Part shown: positions 30,631-39,594 of the stretch, in pieces
How positions within the stretch are numbered: position 1 is the first letter of the stretch
How the letters are laid out: every line of letters starts with the position of its first letter
DNA from: Klebsiella pneumoniae
Lineage (GTDB): Bacteria; Myxococcota_A; UBA796; SXON01
NCBI GenBank assembly: GCA_945862325.1
Contig: CAMAXZ010000013.1
Coordinates: 35,068 to 99,067 of the forward strand
Direction: 5' to 3'
Length of the DNA stretch: 64,000 nt
Made by a program: the position numbers and the translations under genes
Notes under the pieces: model-generated
Databases searched by the model: none
The model's input: the letters and a program-made list of their open reading frames with translations, nothing else
Told to the model about the DNA's origin: nothing

Positions 30631-30744
30631 CGGGCACTCCTCCGTGTACGACCGCGACGGCGGGCGGCGTGCGCTTCTACCTCGCCTCGGGTGCGGGTGC
30701 CCCCTCCCGCGGTGCGGAGCCATCGCGTGGCCCGAGGAGACCTC

Positions 30745-32130
30745 GTGCGTCGCGTCGACATCGGCCTGCTTCCGCTCCTCTCGCGTCGTGACGCCCTCCT
30801 CGGAGGCGCTGCAGGGCTGGCCGCCTGCGCCGTCCCGAAAGGCGCCGACGACACCGGCGTCGGGGGTGACCCGATCCAGCACGTCATCGTGTTGATGATG
30901 GAGAACCGCAGCTTCGACCACTTCCTCGGGGGCCTCCTGCTGGACGAGGGGCGCGACGGGCTCGACGGGCTCACCGTCGACCACACCAACCTCGACACGG
31001 CCGGCAACGAGCACGGCCCGCGGCCGTCCGAGGTCGACTGCCTCTACGATCCGCCGCACTCCTGGAACAGCGCGCGCGAGCAGTTCGCCGAGGGCACGAA
31101 CGCGGGCTTCATCCTCGCGTACGAGGCGGACGACGCGCCTCGGCCCGCGGAGGTCATGGGGTACCTGCAGCGCGCCGACGTGCCGATCACGTGGGCTCTC
31201 GCCGACGCGTACGCGGTGTGCGACCAGTACTTCTGCTCGGTCATGGGGCCGACGTGGCCCAACCGCCTCTACGGCCACGCCGGCACCAGTGATGGACGCA
31301 CGAACAACGACTTCCCCGACGGTGGGACCTTCGACTTCCCGACCGCGTGGACCCAGCTCGACGCCGTGGGCGTCGCCTGGCGCTACTACTACATCGATGT
31401 GCCCTTCATCGCGCTGTTCGACGGGCACTTCCGTGAGGGAAACAACGCCTTCGTCGAGGACTTCTTCGATGACGTCGCCGCGGGCGACCTCCCGCCCGTC
31501 ACCTGGATCGACCCGGGCTTCACGTACAACGACGATCATCCGCCCCACCACGTGGGGCTCGGGCAAGAGCTGATCGCCTCCGTTTACAAGGCGCTCGCCG
31601 CTTCCCCGCTGGCGGACAAGTTCCTGCTCGTGATCACCTACGACGAGCACGGCGGCTTCTACGACCACGTCCCGCCGCCCACGACCGCGGACGACTTCGC
31701 GGCCGAGGGCTTCGATCAGCTCGGGTTCCGTGTTCCCACCCTGGTCGTCGGCCCCTACGCGCGGCAGGCGGTCGTCCACGACGTCCTCGACCACACGAGC
31801 TGGCTCAAGTACCTCTGCGAGCGCTACGGCATCGCGCCGTGGACCGCCCGGATCGAGGCGGCGACCTCGATCGGCGTGGCCCTCGACGCCGATCGGCTCG
31901 CCGCGCGGAGCCCGCGCCCCCTGGTCGACGTCCCCGCGTTCGACATCGACGACGAGGCGCTCGGCGGCGAGTGCTTCTCGGTGCGCGCCACCGCCTTCGA
32001 CGCGCTCGCCGAGCACGGTGCGCACCTGCCGCCGCTCGCCGCCGCGGCCGAGGCCCGCCACCCGGGGTCGGTGCGGCTCGACGTCACCCCCGCCGCCGTG
32101 GCGATCCGCCGGTGGGCGGCGCGCCCCTGA
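30745..32130 (+). CDS. Tat-exported lipoprotein phosphoesterase (phospholipase C/acid phosphatase family)
   Basis: 461 residues from GTG 30745 with GAGGAG upstream. A twin-arginine signal (SRRDALLGG, Arg14-Arg15) is combined with a lipobox (GLAAC, Cys28), so folded enzyme is exported and lipid-anchored. The catalytic start is the family hallmark HVIVLMMENRSFDHFLGG (about 47-64); metal ligands include GQE and the TYDEHGGFYDHVPPP motif (about 297-311). PF04185 enzymes cleave phosphodiesters such as phosphatidylcholine. Role in phosphate release from lipids is plausible beside a betaine-lipid pathway elsewhere in the window. Confidence 0.92.
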   Translation: MRRVDIGLLPLLSRRDALLGGAAGLAACAVPKGADDTGVGGDPIQHVIVLMMENRSFDHFLGGLLLDEGRDGLDGLTVDHTNLDTAGNEHGPRPSEVDCLYDPPHSWNSAREQFAEGTNAGFILAYEADDAPRPAEVMGYLQRADVPITWALADAYAVCDQYFCSVMGPTWPNRLYGHAGTSDGRTNNDFPDGGTFDFPTAWTQLDAVGVAWRYYYIDVPFIALFDGHFREGNNAFVEDFFDDVAAGDLPPVTWIDPGFTYNDDHPPHHVGLGQELIASVYKALAASPLADKFLLVITYDEHGGFYDHVPPPTTADDFAAEGFDQLGFRVPTLVVGPYARQAVVHDVLDHTSWLKYLCERYGIAPWTARIEAATSIGVALDADRLAARSPRPLVDVPAFDIDDEALGGECFSVRATAFDALAEHGAHLPPLAAAAEARHPGSVRLDVTPAAVAIRRWAARP

Positions 32131-32132
32131 GC

Positions 32133-32138
32133 CATACT
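32133..32138 (+). promoter_or_regulatory. -10 element six bases before a start codon (leaderless type)
   Basis: CATACT, then exactly six bases, then the ATG at 32145. The spacing would place the first transcribed base at the start codon. Confidence 0.4.
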
Positions 32139-32144
32139 GGGGTC

Positions 32145-33419
32145 ATGTTCCTCGCCCTGCTCGTGGCGTGCACGGAGTTCGACGTCAAACCCGCCGGTGG
32201 CGGGCTGGACGTCAGCCCGCCGCTGCTCAGCTACACCGCGGCGTGTGGGCCTTCTGTCGACACCGTCACCGTGCGCCCGAAGGGGTACGACGTCGTCACC
32301 GTCCGGGCGATCGACGTGGAAGGTGCGGGATGGTCGGTCGACCCGGTCGACCTGCCGCGCGCGATCGCCCCCGGCGAGTCGCTCGCGATCACCGTTCGCG
32401 GGGTCGAGGGGGACGGGCAGCTCCGCGTCCGCTCCGACGACGACGAGGTGGTGGTGCTGCTCGGGTGGGCGGCGGACGTGCCGCCCGCGGTCACGATCCT
32501 CGCGCCGATGGAAGAGGAGTTCGTCGCGGAGGGCGCGGCGCTGACCGTGCGCGCCGTGGTGACCGACGTCGACGACCCGCCGGAGTCCCTCGCGGTGTCG
32601 ATCGTGTCGGAGCAGGGCGAGGTCGCCGCGACCGTGCCGGACGCCGACGGCAGGGTGAGCGTGCCGTGGGCGGCCGAGCACCGCGCGAACGGGCCGCAGA
32701 TCGTGCAGGTGCTCGCGACCGACGCGTGCGGGCGCGAGGGTGAGGACAGCCGATTCTTCTGCCAGGAAGGGCCGTACGTCCTCGATCCGGTGGTGGACGA
32801 CGCGTGGCGCGTGGAGGGCGTGGGGGCGCGCGACGCGACCTCGGTCACGCTCGGTGGGGCGGCGGGGGTCGCCGGCGCGGCCTGGGACGCGGCGACCATC
32901 TTCCCCGGTACGGCGCTGGACCTCGCCTTCGACGTCGGGCTCGACGGGGCCGACGCCGAGGGCTTCGCGGTGCTCCTGCGTCCGACCACGGCCCCGCGCG
33001 ACCCATGGTGGAGTGAGGCCGCCTGCGGGCTCGGGCACGCGCGGTGCGGCGACGAGGGCGAGGCCGTGCCGGGGGCGGCGATCCGCTTCGAACGTCACGC
33101 CTCCCCGGACGAACCGTGTGGCGACGGGCCGCGCGTCGCATGGGTGGAGGCGGGCGCCACCAGCGCTGCGGACGCCTGCGCCCCGCTCGACGAGGGCCTG
33201 TTCGACGGGGCCGACCACCGCGTAGAGGTGCGCGTCGCCGCCGGACTGGCCACGGTCATCCTCGATGGGGCGACGATCCTCGACGCTCCCGCTCTCGGCG
33301 TGCCGGCCGACGCGTGGCTCGGTCTGTCGACGTTCACCAGCGCGGCGGGCGAGCGTTGGCGGTTCGGCGGGTCCACCGCCGTGGACGACGGCTGCGCCTG
33401 CGACGGCTGTTCATCGTGA
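32145..33419 (+). CDS. Lipoprotein with lectin-like beta-sandwich, paralogue of the 4095-5402 gene
   Basis: 424 residues. The signal is only eight residues long (MFLALLVAC, Cys9). As in its paralogue, an ASH-like and Ig-like region (about 20-215, with DACGREGEDSRFFCQEG) precedes a lectin-like beta-sandwich (about 225-415: a DLAFDVGLDGADAEGFAVLLRP strand pair, FDGADHRVEVRV, ATVILDGATILD). The two also share a dipeptide DPPESL before the Ig strand. The C-terminus carries extra Cys (CACDGCSS). Ligand and function unknown. Confidence 0.7.
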   Translation: MFLALLVACTEFDVKPAGGGLDVSPPLLSYTAACGPSVDTVTVRPKGYDVVTVRAIDVEGAGWSVDPVDLPRAIAPGESLAITVRGVEGDGQLRVRSDDDEVVVLLGWAADVPPAVTILAPMEEEFVAEGAALTVRAVVTDVDDPPESLAVSIVSEQGEVAATVPDADGRVSVPWAAEHRANGPQIVQVLATDACGREGEDSRFFCQEGPYVLDPVVDDAWRVEGVGARDATSVTLGGAAGVAGAAWDAATIFPGTALDLAFDVGLDGADAEGFAVLLRPTTAPRDPWWSEAACGLGHARCGDEGEAVPGAAIRFERHASPDEPCGDGPRVAWVEAGATSAADACAPLDEGLFDGADHRVEVRVAAGLATVILDGATILDAPALGVPADAWLGLSTFTSAAGERWRFGGSTAVDDGCACDGCSS

Positions 33420-33748
33420 GGAGCCGTGCCAGAGCGACGTCGACGCCCTGGTGATGTGCGCCCTCGGCGCGGGTCGGCGAGCGGGGGCCCCTGTCGACCG
33501 GAACGATCCGCCGAGCGGGTTCGCCGTCGACCGTGATCGCGGCGTCGAGCCTTCGCGTCCGAGACACTCGTGCGTGGCACGGACGAACGCCGCGAATTCG
33601 TCACAGCCATTCGTTCGTCGATCGTATCGGTGCAACGCCATAATTTCGTCGACGTCCCGGATCGTCGAGCGCGTGGTGGCGGGGATCGTGGACGAGACCG
33701 TCGTAAGTGGTGGACACAACGGTCGCCCAGAACATCGCAACAAAACTC

Positions 33749-33778
33749 TTGCATCCCGGCGTGAAGTCGGGGTAGGAT
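33749..33778 (+). promoter_or_regulatory. Candidate sigma70-like promoter upstream of the accessory lipoprotein cluster
   Basis: TTGCAT (33749-33754), an 18-base spacer, then TAGGAT (33773-33778), in one of the most AT-rich spots of the window. It would give a leader of about 105 bases ahead of the gene at 33890. Confidence 0.35.
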
Positions 33779-33781
33779 TTT

Positions 33782-33795
33782 TCATCCCCGGGGGC
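33782..33795. repeat. 14-base repeat tcatccccgggggc, first copy
   Basis: An exact second copy is at 36152-36165. A partial third copy (tcatccccgg) follows at once at 33797-33806. Each full copy contains the palindrome ccccgggg and lies upstream of an accessory gene. Confidence 0.6.
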
Positions 33796-33889
33796 TCATC
33801 CCCGGAGTTCCCCCTGTCTTGCGGCGAAGCGATCCCGACCGTCTCCACCCACCTCGTCGCGTACTCGACAACGCTGGCAGACGGCGGCG

Positions 33890-34378
33890 GTGCGGGTCGA
33901 CGCGCCGGGGGCGATGGCGCTGCTCGACGTGAAGCAGACGGGCGGTGTGGACCGCGCGACGGGCGAGCTCTCTCTGTCGACCGGCAGCGTGATGTACGCC
34001 CGCTTCGGCGTGAACATCAACCTCGCGGCGGGGGTGTCGACGTTCACCAGCAGCTCGACGGGGGGGCACATCGTTCCGGTGGGCGGGTGGATCCCGGCGA
34101 TCGCGGTGTCCAAGGTTCGGATGGCGTGGCTGATCAACAGCTCCACGGGCAACGCGGAAGCGCGGTTGGTGTTCCGCAAGGCGAGCACCACGAAGGAGTC
34201 GCCGACGAGCTGGGACACCACCATCGACGCGTGGCACGGTGCGGGCGAGAGCAACACGGGCGACCTCGTGCCCACCCTGGGCGCGGACATGTGGTTCCAG
34301 CCGGGGCTTCAGGTCCGGAGCAACAACGGCAGCGCGGCCGAGGCGTACGTCGCGGTCACCGTCGCGGTCCGGAAGTAG
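33890..34378 (+). CDS. Hypothetical beta-rich protein of the accessory zone
   Basis: 162 residues from GTG 33890; the true start is uncertain because the frame is open further upstream without a better start codon. No signal peptide is evident from this start. The sequence is rich in Gly, Ser and Thr and alternates short strands (GSVMYARFGVNINLAAGVSTFTS, GGHIVPVGGWIPAIAVSKVRMAWLI), like a beta-sandwich. No family recognised. Two bases separate its stop from the next ATG, so the pair is probably co-transcribed. Confidence 0.55.
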   Translation: MRVDAPGAMALLDVKQTGGVDRATGELSLSTGSVMYARFGVNINLAAGVSTFTSSSTGGHIVPVGGWIPAIAVSKVRMAWLINSSTGNAEARLVFRKASTTKESPTSWDTTIDAWHGAGESNTGDLVPTLGADMWFQPGLQVRSNNGSAAEAYVAVTVAVRK

Positions 34379-34380
34379 CC

Positions 34381-35126
34381 ATGAACGCCGCCCCCCGACC
34401 GATGCCGCCGGAAGCGCGCAGCGTGGTGCTCTCCGCGCTGGGCGCGATGCAGCAGGAGGCGCGGAGCGCGCTGGCGCAACGCGCGTCGGAGCGTCGTTTT
34501 GCCGGGGGCGTCGCCACGGCGACGTCGCCGCGGCGGGAGGAGGCGCGGCGAAGGGGGGAGCGGGCGTTTGGGTTGAGGAAGGCGGCACGAGGTCGGCGGG
34601 ACGCTTCGAGTGAGGCGGGGCCGAGCGACGGCGTCCGGCCTCTTCGCGGTTCAGAAGGCGCTCTCATGAGCTCGGCCGCCATGACAGTGCCGCCGCGGGT
34701 TTCGTATGCTGGGGGAGGCCTGTCCCCGCCCCGGGCGGTTCCGGCATACGCGCTGTCGTCGGCCAACGGAACGCGGAGCGACGAGGAGAACAGTACGCAA
34801 AGCCACGCGGACAGACGGCCGTACGCGGGGCCACTTCAGTGGGACCAAGCGTGGTGTGATGACCCGATCGCGTACGCGCTGCTTCAACTGATGTTCTACT
34901 ATGCCTACATGGACTACTGTTGGAGCGTTGGCTGCACGTTTATATCGGTGTCCATCGATCGAGACACCTGCAGGGCGACGTCTTACAAGTGCGACTGCCC
35001 TAACCCTCCGCGGGTGGGCCCGGCGGGGTCTTTCAACGCTTGGATCTCGCTGATCGACCAGTTCCTTCGAGACCAGGATGAACGCTGGTGGGAGTACGAG
35101 AACAGCGACAGCTCGTTGGAGGAAGA

Positions 35127-35139
<13 letters not shown>
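34381..35139 (+). CDS. Hypothetical protein with Arg-rich N-terminus and Cys/aromatic C-terminus
   Basis: 252 residues from ATG 34381 (ATG 34666 is an alternative). The first 95 residues are low-complexity, Arg/Ala-rich and GC-rich. From about 125 the composition changes to lower GC and the protein becomes distinctive: WCDDPIAYALLQLMFYYAYMDYCWSVGC, CRATSYKCDCPNPP, then an acidic tail DSSLEEEWSE. No signal peptide or known domain. Its last codons overlap the next lipoprotein gene, and a copy of just this 3' end occurs at 37084-37137, so it was caught in a segmental duplication. Confidence 0.55.
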
Positions 35140-35609
<470 letters not shown>

Positions 35610-35626
35610 CACTTATGCAACCCCAG

Positions 35627-35641
35627 AGACGTCCGACGTCT
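35627..35641. repeat. Inverted repeat just after the copy A lipoprotein stop
   Basis: agacgt-ccg-acgtct, a 6-base stem with a 3-base loop 18 bases beyond the stop codon; retained at 37649-37663 in copy B. It has no T-run and is at best a weak terminator or RNA 3' structure. Confidence 0.4.
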
Positions 35642-35835
35642 GCGTCGAACGACGACGTCGTGCGGCTGCGCGCCACAGCCGTTGCCCCTCGGATATCGTC
35701 CGGAGATTTACGAGCCCACCGTTCGATGCGCCGACCGGACCTACGAAAAGGCACAAGCGGAAGGCCCGGAGTCCGGCGGGACGGCGCTTGTCTGTCGTCA
35801 GCACGAACCGTGCCGTCGACTTCGAGGATCACTCC

Positions 35836-36135
35836 ATGACGAAACAGCATGCCTCATTCCTCATCGCCGCAGTGGTCACCGTGGGTTGCGCTCGCGAGAA
35901 GACTCCCACTTTCATGGACCCGTGTTGGAGGGATGACACATGTGAGGCGCCGTTGACGTGCATGGGGGGAGGCGGAGGATACACTGGTATCTGCTCAATG
36001 CCGTGCCCGTGCGATGGTCTGGTTAGCGCAGTCGGCTGCGCCGGGAAAAGGGTCCATTCGGAAGAGGTGAACGATACCGGGATGATTTGGTTGCGCTTCT
36101 GCGTTGACGATAGGCGCTTTGCGGAGCATTGGTGA
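35836..36135 (+). CDS. Small Cys-rich lipoprotein, copy A
   Basis: 99 residues. Signal MTKQHASFLIAAVVTVGC with Cys18 as lipid anchor. The mature part has nine more Cys in a pattern like a small disulfide-rich domain (DPCWRDDTCEAPLTC, GICSMPCPCDGL, GCAG, RFCVDD). Very similar to the 36703 gene up to about residue 40 and again at the CPCDGL motif; the stretch between (GGGGGYTG) and the C-terminus are not conserved. Function unknown. Confidence 0.75.
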   Translation: MTKQHASFLIAAVVTVGCAREKTPTFMDPCWRDDTCEAPLTCMGGGGGYTGICSMPCPCDGLVSAVGCAGKRVHSEEVNDTGMIWLRFCVDDRRFAEHW

Positions 36136-36151
36136 GCCCCGCCTTCAAGGC

Positions 36152-36165
36152 TCATCCCCGGGGGC
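36152..36165. repeat. 14-base repeat tcatccccgggggc, second copy
   Basis: Exact match to 33782-33795, 25 bases upstream of the next gene. Confidence 0.6.
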
Positions 36166-36190
36166 GTCGCGACGGCGTCGTTGAGGTCCC

Positions 36191-36706
36191 ATGACGCTCG
36201 TGTCCGCATCCATCCTAGCCTACCTGGCTTGCGCGCACCGCCTGGGCTTCGTCGTGCACCACGTGCCCGCCCCAGACCCGGACGCGGAAGTTGCGTGGGT
36301 TGACTACTTCATTCCGTCGAAAGCGACCGAAAGCGCCGAGGAGGGGGTGCTGATAGGCGCCGAAGGACGCTGCTTTCGTGGCAAAGGCGGTGACGGCCGA
36401 TACTGGTGGTGGCTCAAGGTTCGACGGCGTCCGCAACCTGGGGATGCATATTTCTGTCTCCGCGGCGTCACGAGCCCGAAGATCTTCGTGGGCGGGACGA
36501 AGATCTCTGGCGCGGTACGCGGCGACTACGCCTGCGGCTGCACGTTGGAGCCGATCGAGCCCGCGGAACTGACCGAACACGGATACGCCTTCGCAAGGTT
36601 CGTCCGGCACCCCTGCCGGGAGCCCTATCCCGGTCCAAGACCAGCGTTCGCGCTGTCCTGCTCGGAAGTCCTGGAGCCAGTCGTCGAGCCCGACGTCACT
36701 CCATGA
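36191..36706 (+). CDS. Hypothetical secreted or lipoprotein between the duplicated lipoproteins
   Basis: 171 residues, with GAGG before the ATG. The N-terminus SASILAYLAC could be a short lipoprotein signal (Cys14). The mature part has Cys pairs (GRCFRGKGG, YFCLRG, YACGCTLE, HPCREP, LSCSEV) and a basic Arg/Lys patch. It interrupts the two copies of the small Cys-rich lipoprotein and overlaps the second one's ATG by four bases. No homologue recognised. Confidence 0.6.
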   Translation: MTLVSASILAYLACAHRLGFVVHHVPAPDPDAEVAWVDYFIPSKATESAEEGVLIGAEGRCFRGKGGDGRYWWWLKVRRRPQPGDAYFCLRGVTSPKIFVGGTKISGAVRGDYACGCTLEPIEPAELTEHGYAFARFVRHPCREPYPGPRPAFALSCSEVLEPVVEPDVTP

Positions 36707-36960
36707 CGAAACAGCATACCTCGTTCCTCATCGCCGCAGTGGTCACGGTGGGTTGCGCTCGCGAGAAGACTCCCACTTTCCTGGACCCGTGTTGGAGGGA
36801 CGACACATGTGAGGCGCCGTTGACGTGCGTGAAACCCGGCGGCGACGGAACCACTGGCGTCTGCTCAAAGCCCTGCCCGTGCGACGGTCTGGTTCCGGAG
36901 GCCGCCTGCATGCAGGACTTCTATTGCGTCGATGCTTCTTCTATCGTTTGGAGAGAGTGA
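36703..36960 (+). CDS. Small Cys-rich lipoprotein, copy B
   Basis: 85 residues, paralogue of 35836-36135. The signal and first mature segment are almost identical (Ala6 to Thr, Met27 to Leu), while the loop after LTC differs completely (VKPGGDGTTG) and the C-terminus is shorter. The TGA stop lies inside a relic of a third stalked-lipoprotein signal sequence. Confidence 0.75.
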   Translation: MTKQHTSFLIAAVVTVGCAREKTPTFLDPCWRDDTCEAPLTCVKPGGDGTTGVCSKPCPCDGLVPEAACMQDFYCVDASSIVWRE

Positions 36961-37006
36961 GCTTGAATGGCTTCGCGGTCGTCGCGTACCTCGCGTCGGG
37001 ATTGTG
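36951..37006 (+). pseudogene. Relic of a third stalked-lipoprotein signal sequence
   Basis: The bases after the copy B stop translate, in the frame of the stalked lipoproteins, as ERVSLNGFAVVAYLASGLW, clearly related to VRVSLNRLALVAWLASVLL of the intact genes. No lipobox, stalk or domain follows. It shows that the array once held at least three such units. Confidence 0.6.
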
Positions 37007-37124
37007 GCGAAGTTCGAAGAGGCGAGGCTCCGCAGCGTCAGCGCGCCATGCCTGTGGGTGCGCTGCAAGCCACGATTTTTCGCTGCTGGGAGTACGAGAA
37101 CAACGACAGCTCGTTGGAGGAAGA

Positions 37125-37631
<507 letters not shown>

Positions 37632-37751
37632 CACTTACGCAACCCCAGAGACGTCCGACGTCTGCGTCGAACGACGCCGCCGTGCGGCTGCTCGCCACAG
37701 CCCTTGGTGAGCTGCGGGGTGAGCGGCTGCGGGCGGCGGCGGCGGCCGCAC

Positions 37752-38216
37752 CTACGCTCGCTCCGTGAACGCACATCGAGGCAAGCCCTGGTCCGCGGCG
37801 ATCCGGAGCACCGCGTCGGCGTCATCTACGAGGCGGGCGGCGGTGCTCTCGGCACGGCCGACCCTCGCGAACAGGGTGAGGCAGGAGACGAGCTTCACGG
37901 CGTCGAGCCTGCTGCCCATGAGCGTGGACAGAAGGAGGCCTGGGTGGTCGTGGCACTGGCTCCGGATCACGTTGACGGCCTCGGCCAGACGAGGGCCGAG
38001 CGTGGGGTGGCGGAGGTAGTCCAGCGCTTCGTCCAGGTCCTCAATGGCGTAGCGCTCGGCGACATCGGAGGCCCCGAGGCCCGCGAGCTGCGGAAACACC
38101 CACCAGATCCAGTGGCTCTGCTTCTGACCGTTGCGTAGCTCTTCGAGCGCGTTGACGTACCCCGACTTGGGGTGCGCCTGGGCGGTGAGGAAGCGGTCGA
38201 GGCTCACGGAGGTCAC
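37752..38216 (-). CDS. DUF1810 family protein
   Basis: 154 residues from GTG 38216. The sequence RFLTAQAHPKSGYVNALEELRNGQKQSHWIWWVFPQLAGLG is the DUF1810 signature, conserved widely in bacteria as a small helical cytoplasmic protein of unknown role. Length is normal for the family. It marks the right edge of the duplicated lipoprotein cluster. Confidence 0.9.
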   Translation of the reverse strand: MTSVSLDRFLTAQAHPKSGYVNALEELRNGQKQSHWIWWVFPQLAGLGASDVAERYAIEDLDEALDYLRHPTLGPRLAEAVNVIRSQCHDHPGLLLSTLMGSRLDAVKLVSCLTLFARVGRAESTAARLVDDADAVLRIAADQGLPRCAFTERA

Positions 38217-38225
38217 CTTGCGGAG

Positions 38226-38435
38226 CTACTCCATGCGGCGGCACCGCGCCAGCTCTGCACGAATCGGTTCGGGGGTGCGCCCGTTGCGGTTCTCGAGGAC
38301 ATGCGCCACGTGCGCGAGCTTCGCCTCCCGACCACGGCCCTCCGATACAGGCGCGGGATCGGCCATCGACGTGTGGGTGTCGTTCGTGCGGCGCTCTCCG
38401 CGAAAGTCCACGGAGCCCTTGTTGTCTCGCGTAGA
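38226..38435 (-). pseudogene. IS5-type transposase remnant
   Basis: About 69 residues on the minus strand read NKGSVDFRGERRTNDTHTSMADP, then GRGREAKLAHVAHVLENRNG. Intact IS5-family DDE transposases carry FHGxxRSNxTHxSxTDPxARLxRKGxGxEAKLxxxGHxLMENRNGL at this place. Parts are missing (the ARLxRKG turn is altered, LM of LMENRNG is lost) and both ends of the gene are absent, so this is a decayed fragment. It occupies most of the 309-base gap between DUF1810 and the next gene; no terminal inverted repeats were seen. Confidence 0.6.
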
Positions 38436-38525
38436 CAGCAACCGCCGCTGCGCGGCGTCGCTCGCCTCGACTGTAAGTCCCGCCCACCAGCCGGCGTTGT
38501 GGCGGCACAACCCCTGGAGCTTCTC

Positions 38526-39464
38526 ATGTTCGCCCTCTTCTCCCTCTTTGGTTCCCCCGCAGTCGAAACCCCCGTGCGCGCCACCCTCAACGACGGGCAG
38601 GTGCTCATGGGCGAGGTGAAGACCCGCGTGCTGCAGCTCGCCACCGGCGCCGGCCTGCTCGACGTGCCGCTCGCGGACATCGGCGAGGTGGTGCCGGTGA
38701 GCGCCGAAGGCCTCGGCGTGAGCGAGGGCCTCGTGAACGTGTGGCTCCGCAACGGCAGCGAGCTGCGCGGCCGCTGGAGCGATCCGAAGCTCGCCATGGC
38801 CATCGCGGTGGGCGGCGACGACGTGCCCATCGATCTCCCGATGAACGAGCTCGGCCGCTTTCAGCTCCAGGGCGGCGCGGCCTGGCCCACCACCCCCGTG
38901 TTCCGCATGCGCACCTCCTGGGGCGACGACTTCCTGGTCGACCCCGCCAAGACCCACCTCGTGGTGAGCAACCAACTCGGCACCTTCTCGCCGCTGCTCG
39001 CCGAGTGCCAGAGCGCGCAGCCGGTGGGCGACCCGACCGGCCCCTGGCGCATCGTGCTCACCACGGGCACGGTGCTGCTCGGCAAGCTGCAGGACGCCGC
39101 GGTGACCGTAGCCCTTCCGCTCGGGCCGGAGGAGATGACCGTGCCGCTGGAGAACTTCGTTTCTCTGCGGCTCGAGAGCTGGCGGCCGGTGGCGGCGGCC
39201 GCCCCGGTGCAGCCGCCTTACCCCGCCGGGCCCGCCGTGGGGCCGCGCGAGTACGCCACCCGCGACGATCAGGCCGCCGCCGAGGCCGTGGTGGTTGAAT
39301 CGGCGGAGCGGCGCGCGGTGGGGCGCCCCGCGGTGGGGCGCCCCGCGAAGTCCTCGGGCCACGCCAGCGGCGGCATGGCCGCGCCGGCCTCGGCACCCGC
39401 GCCGGCAGACGGCGCGTGGTTCGACCGCAGCGCGCTCGACGCGGCGAAGGACGCGGAGGAGTAG
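38526..39464 (+). CDS. Protein with four beta-rich repeats and a Pro/Ala tail
   Basis: 312 residues, GGAG before the ATG. Four repeats of about 40-45 residues are visible: LNDGQVLMGEV...LLDVPLADIGEVVPV, LRNGSELRGRW...IDLPMNELGRFQL, TSWGDDFLVDP...LLAECQSAQPV, and LTTGTVLLGKL...VPLENFVSLRL. Each looks like a small SH3/Sm-like barrel of the L-G-x-L type. The C-terminal 90 residues are low-complexity with a duplicated VGRPA. No clear signal peptide (MFALFSLFG may act as one). Function unknown. Confidence 0.55.
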   Translation: MFALFSLFGSPAVETPVRATLNDGQVLMGEVKTRVLQLATGAGLLDVPLADIGEVVPVSAEGLGVSEGLVNVWLRNGSELRGRWSDPKLAMAIAVGGDDVPIDLPMNELGRFQLQGGAAWPTTPVFRMRTSWGDDFLVDPAKTHLVVSNQLGTFSPLLAECQSAQPVGDPTGPWRIVLTTGTVLLGKLQDAAVTVALPLGPEEMTVPLENFVSLRLESWRPVAAAAPVQPPYPAGPAVGPREYATRDDQAAAEAVVVESAERRAVGRPAVGRPAKSSGHASGGMAAPASAPAPADGAWFDRSALDAAKDAEE

Positions 39465-39524
39465 CCGGCCGCCGGGTCCTACGGGATGATCCCGCGTCAC
39501 TCTCGGCAGAAGTCCCCCCGGTGC

Positions 39525-39570
39525 GTGAGGGTTCAGTGAGGGTCACACCGCGTCCGGCCCCGGGTACATC
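39525..39570 (+). promoter_or_regulatory. 11-base direct-repeat promoter element, copy 1
   Basis: GTGAGGG-TTCA-GTGAGGG (39525-39542) is a direct repeat with a period of 11 bases; 22 bases further is TACATC (39565-39570), a -10 candidate. The start codon is 52 bases after the second half-site. The same arrangement precedes the paralogous gene at 47883-49478. Confidence 0.5.
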
Positions 39571-39594
39571 CGGGGCACCCCAACGGAGTCTCCC

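Larger units (their letters stand above)
33420..33889. other. Non-coding stretch at the left edge of the accessory zone
   Basis: No gene with coding character fits these 470 bases; the open frames lack start signals and homology. GC falls compared with the flanks. The right half contains a promoter-like pair (33749-33778) and a repeat (33782-33795) described separately. The left half may be decayed coding sequence. Confidence 0.5.
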
